Origin: Sulfitobacter sp.
Lineage (GTDB): Bacteria > Pseudomonadota > Alphaproteobacteria > Rhodobacterales > Rhodobacteraceae
Assembly (NCBI GenBank): GCA_017854855.1
Contig: JAFMGZ010000019.1
Span: forward strand, 1-62,710
DNA: 62,710 nt
Direction of reading: 5' to 3'
Shown: piece after piece, positions 52,843 to 62,633 of the stretch
How the letters are laid out: every line of letters starts with the position of its first letter
Numbering within the stretch: the first letter of the stretch is position 1
The notes under the pieces: model-generated
What the model saw: only the letters and a program-made list of their open reading frames with translations
Database searches by the model: none
Told to the model about the DNA's origin: nothing
Position numbers and translations under genes: made by a program

Positions 52843-52948
52843 GGCGGTGCCGGACGTGTTTGGGGCTGAGGGTTGAGTTTAATGTGGGCGGTGTGAGAGA
52901 TGGAATCGGGGAGCGCGTGGGTTGTTACCTGCACTACGCTTCCAATGC

Positions 52949-53962
52949 TCACGCAGATTTTTTCCATGACCAATTTGTGTGTTCAAGAATATTATCGCAC
53001 CAGAATGCCACAACTGACTCTACCGATAACTTTGTTTTCCAAGAAGTTAGCCTCGCTGACTTACCACCTTCTGTCAGGTAATGTGGGTGTACTCTTTCAA
53101 CAACCTCCACTTGCTTACTCCGAAAGTACTTTGAGATCAGCAAATTCAGGTGAACATCATCGCCGCTATAACCAACGAGGACTAGGGCCTCGGCTTCTTC
53201 CATCGCCACCTCAAGCCGTTTCCAATACTCTCTCAAGATAGGCGATGCAGCAATTACTGATGTTTTGTGCTGCACATGGGTCAATACGACATGTGAGCTT
53301 GAATAGCCTTGCAATTGATGGACGCCAGACATCGAGGCTTTATGGAGGCTGCCCGTCACAGAGTTAAAGTAAAGAGGCGAACCATGAAGGTGAAGATAGT
53401 AGGATTGCGACAATGGAGACTTGCGATCAAGGTTTGAGGGGTCAAAGTTAGGTACGAAACCGTCGATCAAACAGGAATACCCATTAAACAACGAAGTCCC
53501 AACAAATGAACGATACAGCAACTCGTCATAATTAAGAGTGGCGACGTGACTGCGAGTGTTGTGGACCCATTCAATAAGTGGGTCGACAAAAGTCGCCGGT
53601 AGAGTGTGAGTACCAGTGTGAAAGTGAGATGCAGCGGCATGAAGATAGCTCCGAATTGCTATCGGGAATGCCTTCCCTTCGTCAGTCAGCCAACTGGCAC
53701 CATCCTCAGTTTCGTGTTTGGCAATTTCATCGCATGAAGCAAGAACTCTTTGCAAACGGTCAAGCTCTATTTCGCTCTTTGGTGCTGCTGGAACTTCGTC
53801 TTCAATTAGATTTGCCGGAAGGCATCTTAAGATGAGTTCTTTTTGCGTATCGTTCAGTATCTGCGGATTGTTCCATGCGGAGTGCAAAGCTACTTCCAAA
53901 TTGAAAAAATCATTGTCAAGCGCACGACCCAAACCATTGCCGAATATTAGGAGTTTTCGCAT
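52949..53962 (-). CDS. SIR2-family protein, probable phage-defence NADase
   Basis: The 337 residues have LLIFGNGLG at the N-terminus, LNYD (143-146), HLHGSP (191-196) and GYSGDD (264-269), a pattern of SIR2-like (SIR2_2-type) defence proteins that deplete NAD+. Gene GC is about 45-47% in lines I counted, against about 72% in a thyX line, so it was probably acquired by transfer. It is a singleton with no visible partner such as HerA or an Argonaute. A terminator and thyX lie upstream; the palindromic repeat pair lies after its 3' end. Confidence 0.78.
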   Translation of the reverse strand: MRKLLIFGNGLGRALDNDFFNLEVALHSAWNNPQILNDTQKELILRCLPANLIEDEVPAAPKSEIELDRLQRVLASCDEIAKHETEDGASWLTDEGKAFPIAIRSYLHAAASHFHTGTHTLPATFVDPLIEWVHNTRSHVATLNYDELLYRSFVGTSLFNGYSCLIDGFVPNFDPSNLDRKSPLSQSYYLHLHGSPLYFNSVTGSLHKASMSGVHQLQGYSSSHVVLTHVQHKTSVIAASPILREYWKRLEVAMEEAEALVLVGYSGDDVHLNLLISKYFRSKQVEVVERVHPHYLTEGGKSARLTSWKTKLSVESVVAFWCDNILEHTNWSWKKSA

Positions 53963-54026
53963 CGACTAAATCACCAATTTCGAGAATTTCGTTGGCCGCG
54001 CAGGCGTGCGCGCCCGTTTTGAACTC

Positions 54027-54049
54027 AAAAGGCTCCACTGGAGCCTTTT
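54027..54049 (-). terminator. Terminator of thyX
   Basis: Perfect 10-bp stem AAAAGGCTCC / GGAGCCTTTT with an ACT loop. On the minus strand it follows the thyX stop by a few bases and ends in TTTT. Confidence 0.9.
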
Positions 54050-54056
54050 GCCCCCG

Positions 54057-54983
54057 CTATGCGGGGTCGTTCAAAACCCCCATAAACTCCCGCCATTCCC
54101 CCTTGCTCATGCCCGAGGTTTCCTGCGTCACCTGCTCACCCTTTAGCATCCGGCGCACGCAATCGAGCGCTTTGCCGGACATCGTTGCTCCTCCCAGACG
54201 GTAATCCTCAAAGGCGCTATAGGCGGCGGGGACCCAGTCGGCGACGACTTGGCAGATGGCATCGGCGTAGACGCGGATCTCGTATTGGGCGTGGGCATCG
54301 GCGCGCAGGCGCAGGAAGTGGAAGAGGTTGTGCAGGTCCACCTTCCAATACCATTGGGTGTAGATATTGGTGGGCAGGTTCATGCGGGCCAGTTCGCGGG
54401 CCAGACCGTCCTGGGGGCCGTCGGGGCCATCGGTGGCGATCATCGCTTCGTAATTGTCATAGGCGCGGTTGCTGTCGGATTTGAGGATTTCGAGGACGCG
54501 GGCGGCCTCTGCCCCTTCCAGCACGCCGCCCCGGCCCTGATTGTTGACCACGGATTGCGCGTTCACATGTTCGGGCGCGGGGATATAGAATTCGCGGTCC
54601 AGGATCGAATAGCGGGCGGAGTATTCATTGACGTTGGCGGTGCGGTGGCGGATCCACTGGCGGGCGACAAAGACGGGCAGTTTGACGTGGAGCTTGATCT
54701 CGCACATCTCGAAGGGGGTCGAGTGCCAGTGGCGCATGAGGTAGCGGATCAGCCCTTCGTCGTTCTGGACGGATTTGGTGCCCTTGCCGTAGGACACGCG
54801 GGCGGCCTGACAGATGGCTGAATCGTCGCCCATATAGTCGATGACGCGGATGAAACCGTGATCAAGGACTTCGTGGGCCTTGTACAGATGCGCCTCCATC
54901 GCGGGCACGGTGGCGCGCAGGGTGGTGTGAGACTGTGCGCGCTGCGCGTCGATTTCGGCTTGTTGATCGGGCGTGATGGGCAT
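54057..54983 (-). CDS. thyX: FAD-dependent thymidylate synthase ThyX
   Basis: The 308 residues contain the ThyX motif [14 protein letters not shown] at 112-125 (RHRxxxxNExSxRY, Thr-Ala-Asn-Val between). It methylates dUMP using methylene-tetrahydrofolate, FAD and NADPH. The C-terminal Ser/Arg-containing helix is present ([16 protein letters not shown]). The ATG at 54983 has AAAAGGA and a normal ThyX N-terminus; longer frames are not supported. It ends just before a strong terminator. Confidence 0.96.
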   Translation of the reverse strand: MPITPDQQAEIDAQRAQSHTTLRATVPAMEAHLYKAHEVLDHGFIRVIDYMGDDSAICQAARVSYGKGTKSVQNDEGLIRYLMRHWHSTPFEMCEIKLHVKLPVFVARQWIRHRTANVNEYSARYSILDREFYIPAPEHVNAQSVVNNQGRGGVLEGAEAARVLEILKSDSNRAYDNYEAMIATDGPDGPQDGLARELARMNLPTNIYTQWYWKVDLHNLFHFLRLRADAHAQYEIRVYADAICQVVADWVPAAYSAFEDYRLGGATMSGKALDCVRRMLKGEQVTQETSGMSKGEWREFMGVLNDPA

Positions 54984-55186
54984 GAGCGCGGTCCTTTTGC
55001 GGGGCTGGGATTCGGGGTTTACTATATCTGGGTGAAAGCGGCGCAGGAACAGCCATATGGGGTATTGTTTTTTGACCACCCTTGGCGACGGAATTGCCTG
55101 CGCGATGAGGGAAGCGTTGACAAAGACGGGCTGTTGTAGGGATTGTTGCCCAAAACAAGATAAAAACAGCTTATAGGCAGGCGATC

Positions 55187-56233
55187 ATGAAACTCTATGC
55201 AGCGGGGCTGACGCTCTGCACTATTTTGGCAGGCTGCGGCGGGGGCGATGCGCCTTTTGGCGAGGCAACCCCCACGACACCCGGCACATCCGAAGACGGC
55301 GGCACGATCGAGAGCAGTCGCACGCTGCCGCCCGGCACGGCATCGCCACAGGCCAACACCACGATTTTCCGCAAGGAAGCGCGCGACAGCACCAGCGGCA
55401 ACGGCTTTGCCGAAGGGGTGCGTTACAATTCGGCGGATGACACGTTCACGGTCGACAACCTGCCCTTTGATGGCAGTAGCGACGCGCCTTATGTGCGCGG
55501 TCAGGCGGTCGGATCGCTGGGCGGCTACGCGGTCTATGAGGCCGTGGAACAGTACCCCGATGCGATCAACGGATCGTCCATCAACCAGTTCCGGCACCGG
55601 GCGATTTACGGGCTCAGCCGTTCTGGCAACACCGAATTCGCGATTGTGCGGACCGGTGACTATGTGGGCTATGGATTTGGCGGTTTCGTCTATGAGCGCA
55701 ACGGCACGGTGACACTGCCCACCACGGGTCAGGCGCTGTACAACGGCAAGGGCGCGGGCCTGCGCGACTATAACGGTCGCGGGGGGCTGGAATATTCCAC
55801 GTCGGATGTGCAGATCGCCATTGATTTTGATGATTTCAACGAGGCCACGGGCCGGTATGAGGGCGCGGTGGACGGGTTCGTCTTTAACCGCAAGGTCTTT
55901 GATCTGGCGGGCAACGAGATCACCAACGACGTTCTGGCGCGGTTGAACGAGGGCAATTCATCTTCGTTGACGGCCATTCCAACGGCGGTCTTTACCATTT
56001 CGACCAATGCATTGGATGCCAACGGAGAGATCACCGGCGGATTGACGTCGAGGTTTGGCAATGACACCGGCGGGATCGTCGAATACGAGGCCGGCACCTA
56101 TTACGGGATCATTTCGGGCGATAATGCCGAAGAAATCGTGGGTATCATCGTGCTGGAAACCACGGTCGATCCATCGGCGGACAACGTGCGCGACACCACC
56201 GGCTTTACCATTTACCGAGAAGCACGGCAGTAG
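55187..56233 (+). CDS. TbpB-like surface lipoprotein
   Basis: The 348 residues start with a lipoprotein signal peptide, lipobox LAGC with Cys17. A disordered Thr/Pro linker follows, then a beta-rich domain (FRHRAIYGLSRSGNTEFAIV, YVGYGFGGFVYERNG, GGLEYSTSDVQIAIDFDDFN, TGRYEGAVDGFV, ETTVDPSADNV) that resembles the TbpB/HpuA-like beta barrel of Slam-exported lipoproteins. The Slam-like gene starts right after it, so the lipoprotein is probably flipped to the cell surface. The ligand is unknown. Confidence 0.78.
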   Translation: MKLYAAGLTLCTILAGCGGGDAPFGEATPTTPGTSEDGGTIESSRTLPPGTASPQANTTIFRKEARDSTSGNGFAEGVRYNSADDTFTVDNLPFDGSSDAPYVRGQAVGSLGGYAVYEAVEQYPDAINGSSINQFRHRAIYGLSRSGNTEFAIVRTGDYVGYGFGGFVYERNGTVTLPTTGQALYNGKGAGLRDYNGRGGLEYSTSDVQIAIDFDDFNEATGRYEGAVDGFVFNRKVFDLAGNEITNDVLARLNEGNSSSLTAIPTAVFTISTNALDANGEITGGLTSRFGNDTGGIVEYEAGTYYGIISGDNAEEIVGIIVLETTVDPSADNVRDTTGFTIYREARQ

Positions 56234-56235
56234 CC

Positions 56236-57615
56236 ATGGTCAGCAAGCTTGGCCTGGTCGTTGCGGCGGCCTGTCTTGGCAGTATCGTTACACTGGGGGC
56301 GCAGGCACAGCCCAGCCTGAGCCCTGAGCAGCTGCGACAGACGGCCGTGATGGCCCTGAAAACGGGCGATGCGCGGCTTGCGCGCGGCTATGCCGAGGCG
56401 CTGGTGGCGCGGGATGCGCGCGATCTGAATGCGCATCTGATCCTTGCGCGCGCCGCCCGTGACATGGGTGATATCCCCCCTGCCCGCGCGGCTGCGCGGC
56501 GCGCATGGGCGCTGGCCCAGACCGCCGAAGAGCGGTATTCCGCAGCATTGATCACCGCACAGGTCCTGTCGAGCGATGGCAAGCGCACAAGGGCGCAACT
56601 ATGGCTGCGCCGTGCCGCGCAAAACGCCCCCAATGACGTGCTGCGCGAAAAGGCACGCCGGGATTTTGCCTATGTCAAACAGCAAAACCCCTGGAAAACG
56701 GACCTGAGCCTGACGCTGGCCCCCAACACCAACATCAACAACGGCAGCGCGCAGGACCGGTCCTTGCTGAACTATGCCGTCACCGAACTGCTGTTTGGCG
56801 AACAGGTGGAATACGAACTGAGCGACACCGCGCAGGCCATTTCAGGCATAGAATTTGGCGCATCCCTGCGCACGCGCTACCGGTTTCATCAAACGCCCGA
56901 AACCGCCCATGACGCCAAACTGTCGCTGGCCTATCGCAGCTTTGCCATCACCGACACGCTGACAGACACCAGCGTCAAGGGGTCCGACTTTGCCTTTGGC
57001 AGCGTCGCACTGGGGTATGGCTATCGCCAGTTGAACCTGTCGCGCAAAGGCGAATTGGCGCTGGATGTCGAAGCCGGGCAAAGCTGGTACAGCGGGGCGC
57101 GCTATGCCTCTTACATGCGTGCGCAGGCCCAGCAGACATGGCGCATCAGCCCACAGCGGCAGTTGCGGTTTGGCACCGACCTGGAGCGGCTGTGGGGTCA
57201 GGCGACACCGGATCTGGACACATTGGGCCTGCAGGCCAGTGTCACGCAGGGTTTTGCATCTGGCAACACTGGTTATCTGGGCCTGTCGGTGGGCGGCACC
57301 CGGTCCAGCAATCCGGGTTCGGAATATACCGAAGTGACCCTGCGCACGGGTCTGGCGCTGAAACGGCCCATTCTGGGGGCAGCCGTGCAATTTGGCATCG
57401 GTGCCAGCTGGCGCGATTATGATGTGTCGCGCCATTCGCGCGACGGGCGGCAGGACAGCCAGATTTTTGGCGATGTGACGGCGACGTTCAAGGAAATCGA
57501 CTATTACGGGTTCAACCCCAGTGTCACGCTGTCGGCGTCCAGCACCGACAGCAACGTAGGGCTATATGATGTGAACCGGGTGGGTCTGAGCATCGGGATC
57601 AAATCCGCCTTTTGA
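56236..57615 (+). CDS. Slam-like outer-membrane protein (TPR plus beta barrel)
   Basis: The 459 residues have a signal peptide (about 1-24, LGAQA), a TPR-like helical N-terminal part (about 30-140, repeated RAARRAWALAQTAEE-type helices) and a long beta barrel with NPWKTDLSLTLAPNTNINNG and a C-terminal phenylalanine. This is the layout of surface lipoprotein assembly modifiers (Slam). The gene begins 3 bp after the TbpB-like lipoprotein, its probable substrate. Confidence 0.82.
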   Translation: MVSKLGLVVAAACLGSIVTLGAQAQPSLSPEQLRQTAVMALKTGDARLARGYAEALVARDARDLNAHLILARAARDMGDIPPARAAARRAWALAQTAEERYSAALITAQVLSSDGKRTRAQLWLRRAAQNAPNDVLREKARRDFAYVKQQNPWKTDLSLTLAPNTNINNGSAQDRSLLNYAVTELLFGEQVEYELSDTAQAISGIEFGASLRTRYRFHQTPETAHDAKLSLAYRSFAITDTLTDTSVKGSDFAFGSVALGYGYRQLNLSRKGELALDVEAGQSWYSGARYASYMRAQAQQTWRISPQRQLRFGTDLERLWGQATPDLDTLGLQASVTQGFASGNTGYLGLSVGGTRSSNPGSEYTEVTLRTGLALKRPILGAAVQFGIGASWRDYDVSRHSRDGRQDSQIFGDVTATFKEIDYYGFNPSVTLSASSTDSNVGLYDVNRVGLSIGIKSAF

Positions 57616-57771
57616 GGCCATTTTTCATGCGGGTTTTGATGCCGCATTTGATGCCCCCTTTGTTCTGGCACCGCAAAGCGCCGCCTGCGCGGGCGGAATA
57701 TGCGGACAATGCTGGTATCCCCGCAAGGCCATGCTACGTTCAGCGGTGAAACGCAAAGAAGGAGCGAGCCC

Positions 57772-58206
57772 ATGCCAATCAAATATCTGCACACGATGGT
57801 GCGCGTCAAAGACCTTGATGCCTCTATCGCGTTTTACAAGCTGCTGGGGCTGATCGAACGGCGCAGGATCGACCATGAAGCCGGGCGGTTCACGCTGGTG
57901 TTCCTGTGCCCGCCCGAGATGGCGGATGGCCATGCCGATGTGGAGCTGACCTATAACTGGGACGGCGATGACGGCCTGCCCTCTGACAGCCGCCATTTCG
58001 GCCATTTGGCCTATACGGTCGAGAACATCTATGAGACCTGCCAGTTCCTGATGGACAATGGCGTGACCATCAACCGCCCCCCCCGCGAAGGGCGCATGGC
58101 CTTTGTGCGCAGCCCCGACAATATTTCGGTCGAATTGTTGCAAGAAGGCGAGCCGCTGCCGCTGGCCGAGCCATGGCAAAGCATGGAAAACATCGGACAT
58201 TGGTAA
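57772..58206 (+). CDS. gloA: Lactoylglutathione lyase (glyoxalase I)
   Basis: The 144 residues have YLHTMVRVKDLDASIAFY, LVFLCPPE, HFGHLAYTVENI and SVELLQEGE; the two His and the Glu are the metal ligands. It converts the hemithioacetal of methylglyoxal and glutathione into S-lactoylglutathione. The ATG at 57772 is preferred over an earlier in-frame ATG because GGAGCGAG precedes it. Confidence 0.93.
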   Translation: MPIKYLHTMVRVKDLDASIAFYKLLGLIERRRIDHEAGRFTLVFLCPPEMADGHADVELTYNWDGDDGLPSDSRHFGHLAYTVENIYETCQFLMDNGVTINRPPREGRMAFVRSPDNISVELLQEGEPLPLAEPWQSMENIGHW

Positions 58207-58213
58207 CTGACCC

Positions 58214-58924
58214 ATGTTGAAAGCTGCAACTGCGCTGGCATTTGCATTGGCGGCCCCGACGATCGGGGCTGCCGACTGCCGGTTGGCGCTGTTGCTGGCG
58301 CTGGATGTCTCAAGTTCGGTGGATGCGGCCGAGGATCGGTTGCAGCGGGGCGGTGTGGTATCGGCGCTGATTGCGCCCGAGGTGGTTGAGGCGTTCTTTG
58401 CGGTGGATCAGCCCGTGGCGCTGGCGGTTTATGAATGGTCGGGCCGCTATCAGCAGGATCTGCTGCTGGACTGGACGATGATTGACAGCAAACAGGCCCT
58501 TGTTGCGGCGGCCGAGACGGTGGCGGCCACCACGCGGCGGCATTCGGATTATCCGACCGCGATGGGCTATGCCTTGGGCCATGGCGCGCGGTTGTTCGAA
58601 AGCGCGCCGCGATGTGCGCAAAAGACGCTGGATATGGCCGGGGACGGGCAGAACAACGAAGGATTTGGGCCGCAATCGGCCTATCGCGCCTTTCCCTTTG
58701 AGGATGTGACGGTGAACGGTCTGGTGATCAATGCGGCCGATTTCGAGGGCGAGCTGGGGTTGATCGCCTTTTACAAGGCCGAGGTGCTGCATGGGCCGGG
58801 GGCGTTTTTGGAGGTGGCGAACGGGTTTGAGGATTATGAGCGCGCCCTGCGCCGCAAGCTGGTGCGCGAGCTGATGCCGGCGGTGATTGGCGAAGCAACG
58901 GTGCCGAAAGGGCCAAGGGGATGA
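58214..58924 (+). CDS. DUF1194 protein, copy 1
   Basis: The 236 residues have a signal peptide (about 1-20) and a VWA-like domain: LALDVSSSVD with the metal-ion DxSxS site, VYEWSGRYQQ, LDMAGDGQNNEG. DUF1194 proteins are periplasmic or secreted with unknown function. The next gene is a paralogue and overlaps by 4 bp (ATGA). It follows gloA by 7 bp. Confidence 0.9.
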   Translation: MLKAATALAFALAAPTIGAADCRLALLLALDVSSSVDAAEDRLQRGGVVSALIAPEVVEAFFAVDQPVALAVYEWSGRYQQDLLLDWTMIDSKQALVAAAETVAATTRRHSDYPTAMGYALGHGARLFESAPRCAQKTLDMAGDGQNNEGFGPQSAYRAFPFEDVTVNGLVINAADFEGELGLIAFYKAEVLHGPGAFLEVANGFEDYERALRRKLVRELMPAVIGEATVPKGPRG

Positions 58925-59670
58925 TCCGGGGGCTGGCGCGCGGTTTGGGCTTTTGCCTGACGTTTGGGGTTATGCTGGCGGTGCTGGCCGCGGGCGCACA
59001 GGCGCAATGCAGACAGGCGCTGGCGCTGGGACTGGATGTGTCGGGATCGGTGGATGCGCGCGAATACCGGTTGCAGATGGGCGGTGTCGCGGCGGCGCTG
59101 GAGGACCCAGAGGTGCGCGAAAAGCTGATGGCGATGCCATCGGCCCCGGTCAGGCTGATGGTGTTTGAATGGTCCGGTCCCGGGGATCAGGCCATCGTGG
59201 TGCCCTGGACCGCGATCGACAGCCAGGCCGCGCTGGACAGCGTCATCGCGACGCTGCGCCAGACTGAGCGGCGCGATGCCAGCCCCGGCACGGCACTGGG
59301 GGTGGCGATGAGCGAAGGCAACCGACATCTGGCCCAGCAGGCGGAGTGCTGGAAGCGCACGCTGGATCTGTCGGGGGATGGCAAATCCAACCTGGGCCCC
59401 CGCCCCCGCGATGTGCGCGACCGGATCACCCGCAGCGGCATCACCATCAACGCATTGGTGATCGGCGTGGATGATCCCAGCATGGGCGACATCCGGCAGG
59501 CCGACATCGCAGAGCTGTCGTCCTATTTCAGGGCCGAGGTTGTGCTGGGGCCGGATGCCTTTGTCCAGACCGCGCTTGGGTTTGCCGATTATGCCCGCGC
59601 GATGACCCAAAAACTGATCCGCGAACTGGACGGGCTGGTGTTGTCCCAATTCTGGCGTGTTGATCAGTAG
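58921..59670 (+). CDS. DUF1194 protein, copy 2
   Basis: The 249-residue paralogue has a signal peptide, ALGLDVSGSVDAREYRLQ (DxSxS site), VFEWSGPGDQ, LDLSGDGKSN and a C-terminal DYARAMTQKLIRELD. It keeps the VWA-like metal-binding loop. The pair is translated together and may act as a heteromer. The 3' end overlaps the convergent LdtR-like gene by 7 bp. Confidence 0.9.
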   Translation: MIRGLARGLGFCLTFGVMLAVLAAGAQAQCRQALALGLDVSGSVDAREYRLQMGGVAAALEDPEVREKLMAMPSAPVRLMVFEWSGPGDQAIVVPWTAIDSQAALDSVIATLRQTERRDASPGTALGVAMSEGNRHLAQQAECWKRTLDLSGDGKSNLGPRPRDVRDRITRSGITINALVIGVDDPSMGDIRQADIAELSSYFRAEVVLGPDAFVQTALGFADYARAMTQKLIRELDGLVLSQFWRVDQ

Positions 59671-60164
59671 ATATACCTGATCTGATTGCTCCAATACCGT
59701 TCCATCCGCTTGAGCGAGGAGGTGATATGGGTGATCCCGTCTTCGCCAAGGACCCCCTTGTCCCTAAGCCCCTCAGCGTGGCGTTCGAACAGGTCTGCGA
59801 CGATGCGGCTGATATTGCGCCCCTTTTCGGTCAGACGCACCCGGACGGACCGGCGGTCTATCTCGCAACGCTGATGGTGCATATAGCCCATTTCCACCAG
59901 TTTCTTGAGATTATAACTGACGTTGCTGCCCTGATAGTAGCCCCGGCTCTTCAATTCGCCGGCCGTCACCTCGTGATCGCCGATGTTGAACAAAAGCAGC
60001 GCCTGAACCGCGTTGATTTCAAGCACACCAACGCGTTCGAATTCATCTTTGATGACATCCAGCAAAAGCCGGTGAAGCCGTTCGACCAAGGACAGGGATT
60101 CCAGGTAGCCAACCATGTAATCCTTGTTTCTTGTGTCGTTTCGAATGGGATCTTGAATGCTCAT
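59664..60164 (-). CDS. LdtR-like MarR-family regulator
   Basis: The 166 residues contain a winged helix (DHEVTAGELKSRGYYQGSNV, LVEMGYMHHQRCEIDRRSV, RLTEKGRNIS) and helical ends. The N-terminus and RGYYQGSNVSYNLKKL fit the alphaproteobacterial LdtR branch, whose Liberibacter member controls L,D-transpeptidase genes and osmotic tolerance. The target here is not visible. GGAGG precedes the ATG. Confidence 0.88.
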   Translation of the reverse strand: MSIQDPIRNDTRNKDYMVGYLESLSLVERLHRLLLDVIKDEFERVGVLEINAVQALLLFNIGDHEVTAGELKSRGYYQGSNVSYNLKKLVEMGYMHHQRCEIDRRSVRVRLTEKGRNISRIVADLFERHAEGLRDKGVLGEDGITHITSSLKRMERYWSNQIRYIY

Positions 60165-60263
60165 TTACAGCCTCCGACTCAATTAGAATGAGACGGAAAC
60201 TGAAGAATAAAACAGAATATTTCGTTAAACTCAGCACTTAGCGCCGGGTCTTAAACCAGACAG

Positions 60264-60527
60264 TTACGCCAGCGGTTCATAAAGCGCGCGAATATCCTCA
60301 ATCATCTGGGTCAGATGTTCCGGCGCAGGAACCTGCCCCGTGACCCATTGATACAAATCATGATCATTTTCGTTCAGCAGCCCGTCATAAAGATCAAGGC
60401 TGGCGTCATCCATCCCCGCCAGCCGGGCATCGGCAAAAGCGGTCAGGATCAGATCCATTTCCTTGATCCCGCGACGGATGGATCGCATGTACAGCCGCTT
60501 GATCTTGTGTTCGGTCAGCTCAGTCAT
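60264..60527 (-). CDS. sdhE: Succinate dehydrogenase assembly factor SdhE
   Basis: The 87 residues have the SdhE core KIKRLYMRSIRRGIKEMD (RGxxE motif), ending LYEPLA. It attaches FAD to the SdhA subunit in the cytosol. The ATG at 60527 lies within the end of the XRE gene (8 bp overlap), so translation is coupled. Sdh genes themselves are not in the window. Confidence 0.92.
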   Translation of the reverse strand: MTELTEHKIKRLYMRSIRRGIKEMDLILTAFADARLAGMDDASLDLYDGLLNENDHDLYQWVTGQVPAPEHLTQMIEDIRALYEPLA

Positions 60528-60918
60528 GATGCGCCTCTTCCAGCAAGTTTCGGACCCGCTTTTCCAGCCGTCCCATGGTTTCCGCACTGCGCAGCAAATC
60601 CGCGCGCAACGCTCTGATGTCTGCCAGCACCGCCTGTAGATCACTGTGCTGGGCGGCCGCGTCGCCGGGGCCGTCAATGCCTTCGCCCTCGCCATTGATC
60701 AACCACATCATAGAGACATTCAGCAATCCCGCCACCATCGACAAACGGTTGGCGCGCGGCTCTGATGTGTCATTCTCCCAGCCGCGCAACGTGGCCAGAC
60801 GAACGCCCAGCCGCTTGGCCAGAACAGCCTGTGTCATGCCGGCCGCTTCACGCGCTGCCGCGACCCGGTCGCCAAATGTCGCGGCCTCGGGCCCATACCA
60901 GTCTTCTTGGTCAGTCAT
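60520..60918 (-). CDS. XRE-family HTH regulator
   Basis: The 132 residues have an N-terminal HTH (FGDRVAAAREAAGMTQAVLA, KRLGVRLATLRGWEND, LLNVSMMWLINGEGEG) followed by a helical, probably coiled-coil tail (RALRADLLRSAETMGRLEKR). DNA-binding, target unknown; homologues precede sdhE in related genomes. The ATG at 60918 is the first good start; the longer frame contains no conserved residues. Confidence 0.88.
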   Translation of the reverse strand: MTDQEDWYGPEAATFGDRVAAAREAAGMTQAVLAKRLGVRLATLRGWENDTSEPRANRLSMVAGLLNVSMMWLINGEGEGIDGPGDAAAQHSDLQAVLADIRALRADLLRSAETMGRLEKRVRNLLEEAHHD

Positions 60919-60986
60919 AATGCTTTTCCTTTGAATTTTGAGGCTCAACTGCGCTTGAACGACTGCGATGCCGTCCCTATGAATGA

Positions 60987-62219
<1,233 letters not shown>

Positions 62220-62231
62220 CAAGAGGCCCGG

Positions 62232-62633
62232 ATGACAGCTGAACTTCCAGAGTATTACTTCAGGGTGCGTGAGAACGGCGCGGCCGTGTTCCGGGTGGAC
62301 ACCGAGAACCGGCAACGCCGTATCGAGATGGACCAGATCGCCACGCTCAACATCAAGAACGGTGAGATCAAACCCCATGGCGACCGCATCCTGTCGGACG
62401 AAGACCGTCAAACCATCGAGACATGGATGCAAGAGCGTCTGCGCCTGTTGGCCCATCGCGACATCGACGACATCTTTCGCACGATGGATCACCTGAACCT
62501 GACGACCCAATGGGCCCAGTCCAAGGCCAGCGACGAACAATTGGCCGCCGTCACCAACCATTTGCTATTGGCCATGCATGACCTGCGCAGCACCCTGGTG
62601 CGCAAGAAAGCCGACCGTTTGGCAGACAGCTGA
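62232..62633 (+). CDS. Conserved roseobacter protein of unknown function
   Basis: The 133 residues start PEYYFRVRENGAAVFRVD, with RQRRIEMDQIATLNIKNGEI and a helical C-terminus (DIDDIFRTMDHLNLTTQWAQ). No signal peptide or membrane segment. Found beside aatA in relatives; role unknown. AGAGG precedes the ATG. The last 77 bases of the window contain no gene I can support. Confidence 0.8.
   Translation: MTAELPEYYFRVRENGAAVFRVDTENRQRRIEMDQIATLNIKNGEIKPHGDRILSDEDRQTIETWMQERLRLLAHRDIDDIFRTMDHLNLTTQWAQSKASDEQLAAVTNHLLLAMHDLRSTLVRKKADRLADS

Noticed and set aside
52503..53081. A 192-codon plus-strand frame through the tandem element
   Set aside because: The two repeat copies are read in different frames, and the frame extends antisense into the SIR2 gene; translation from the repeat is not protein-like.
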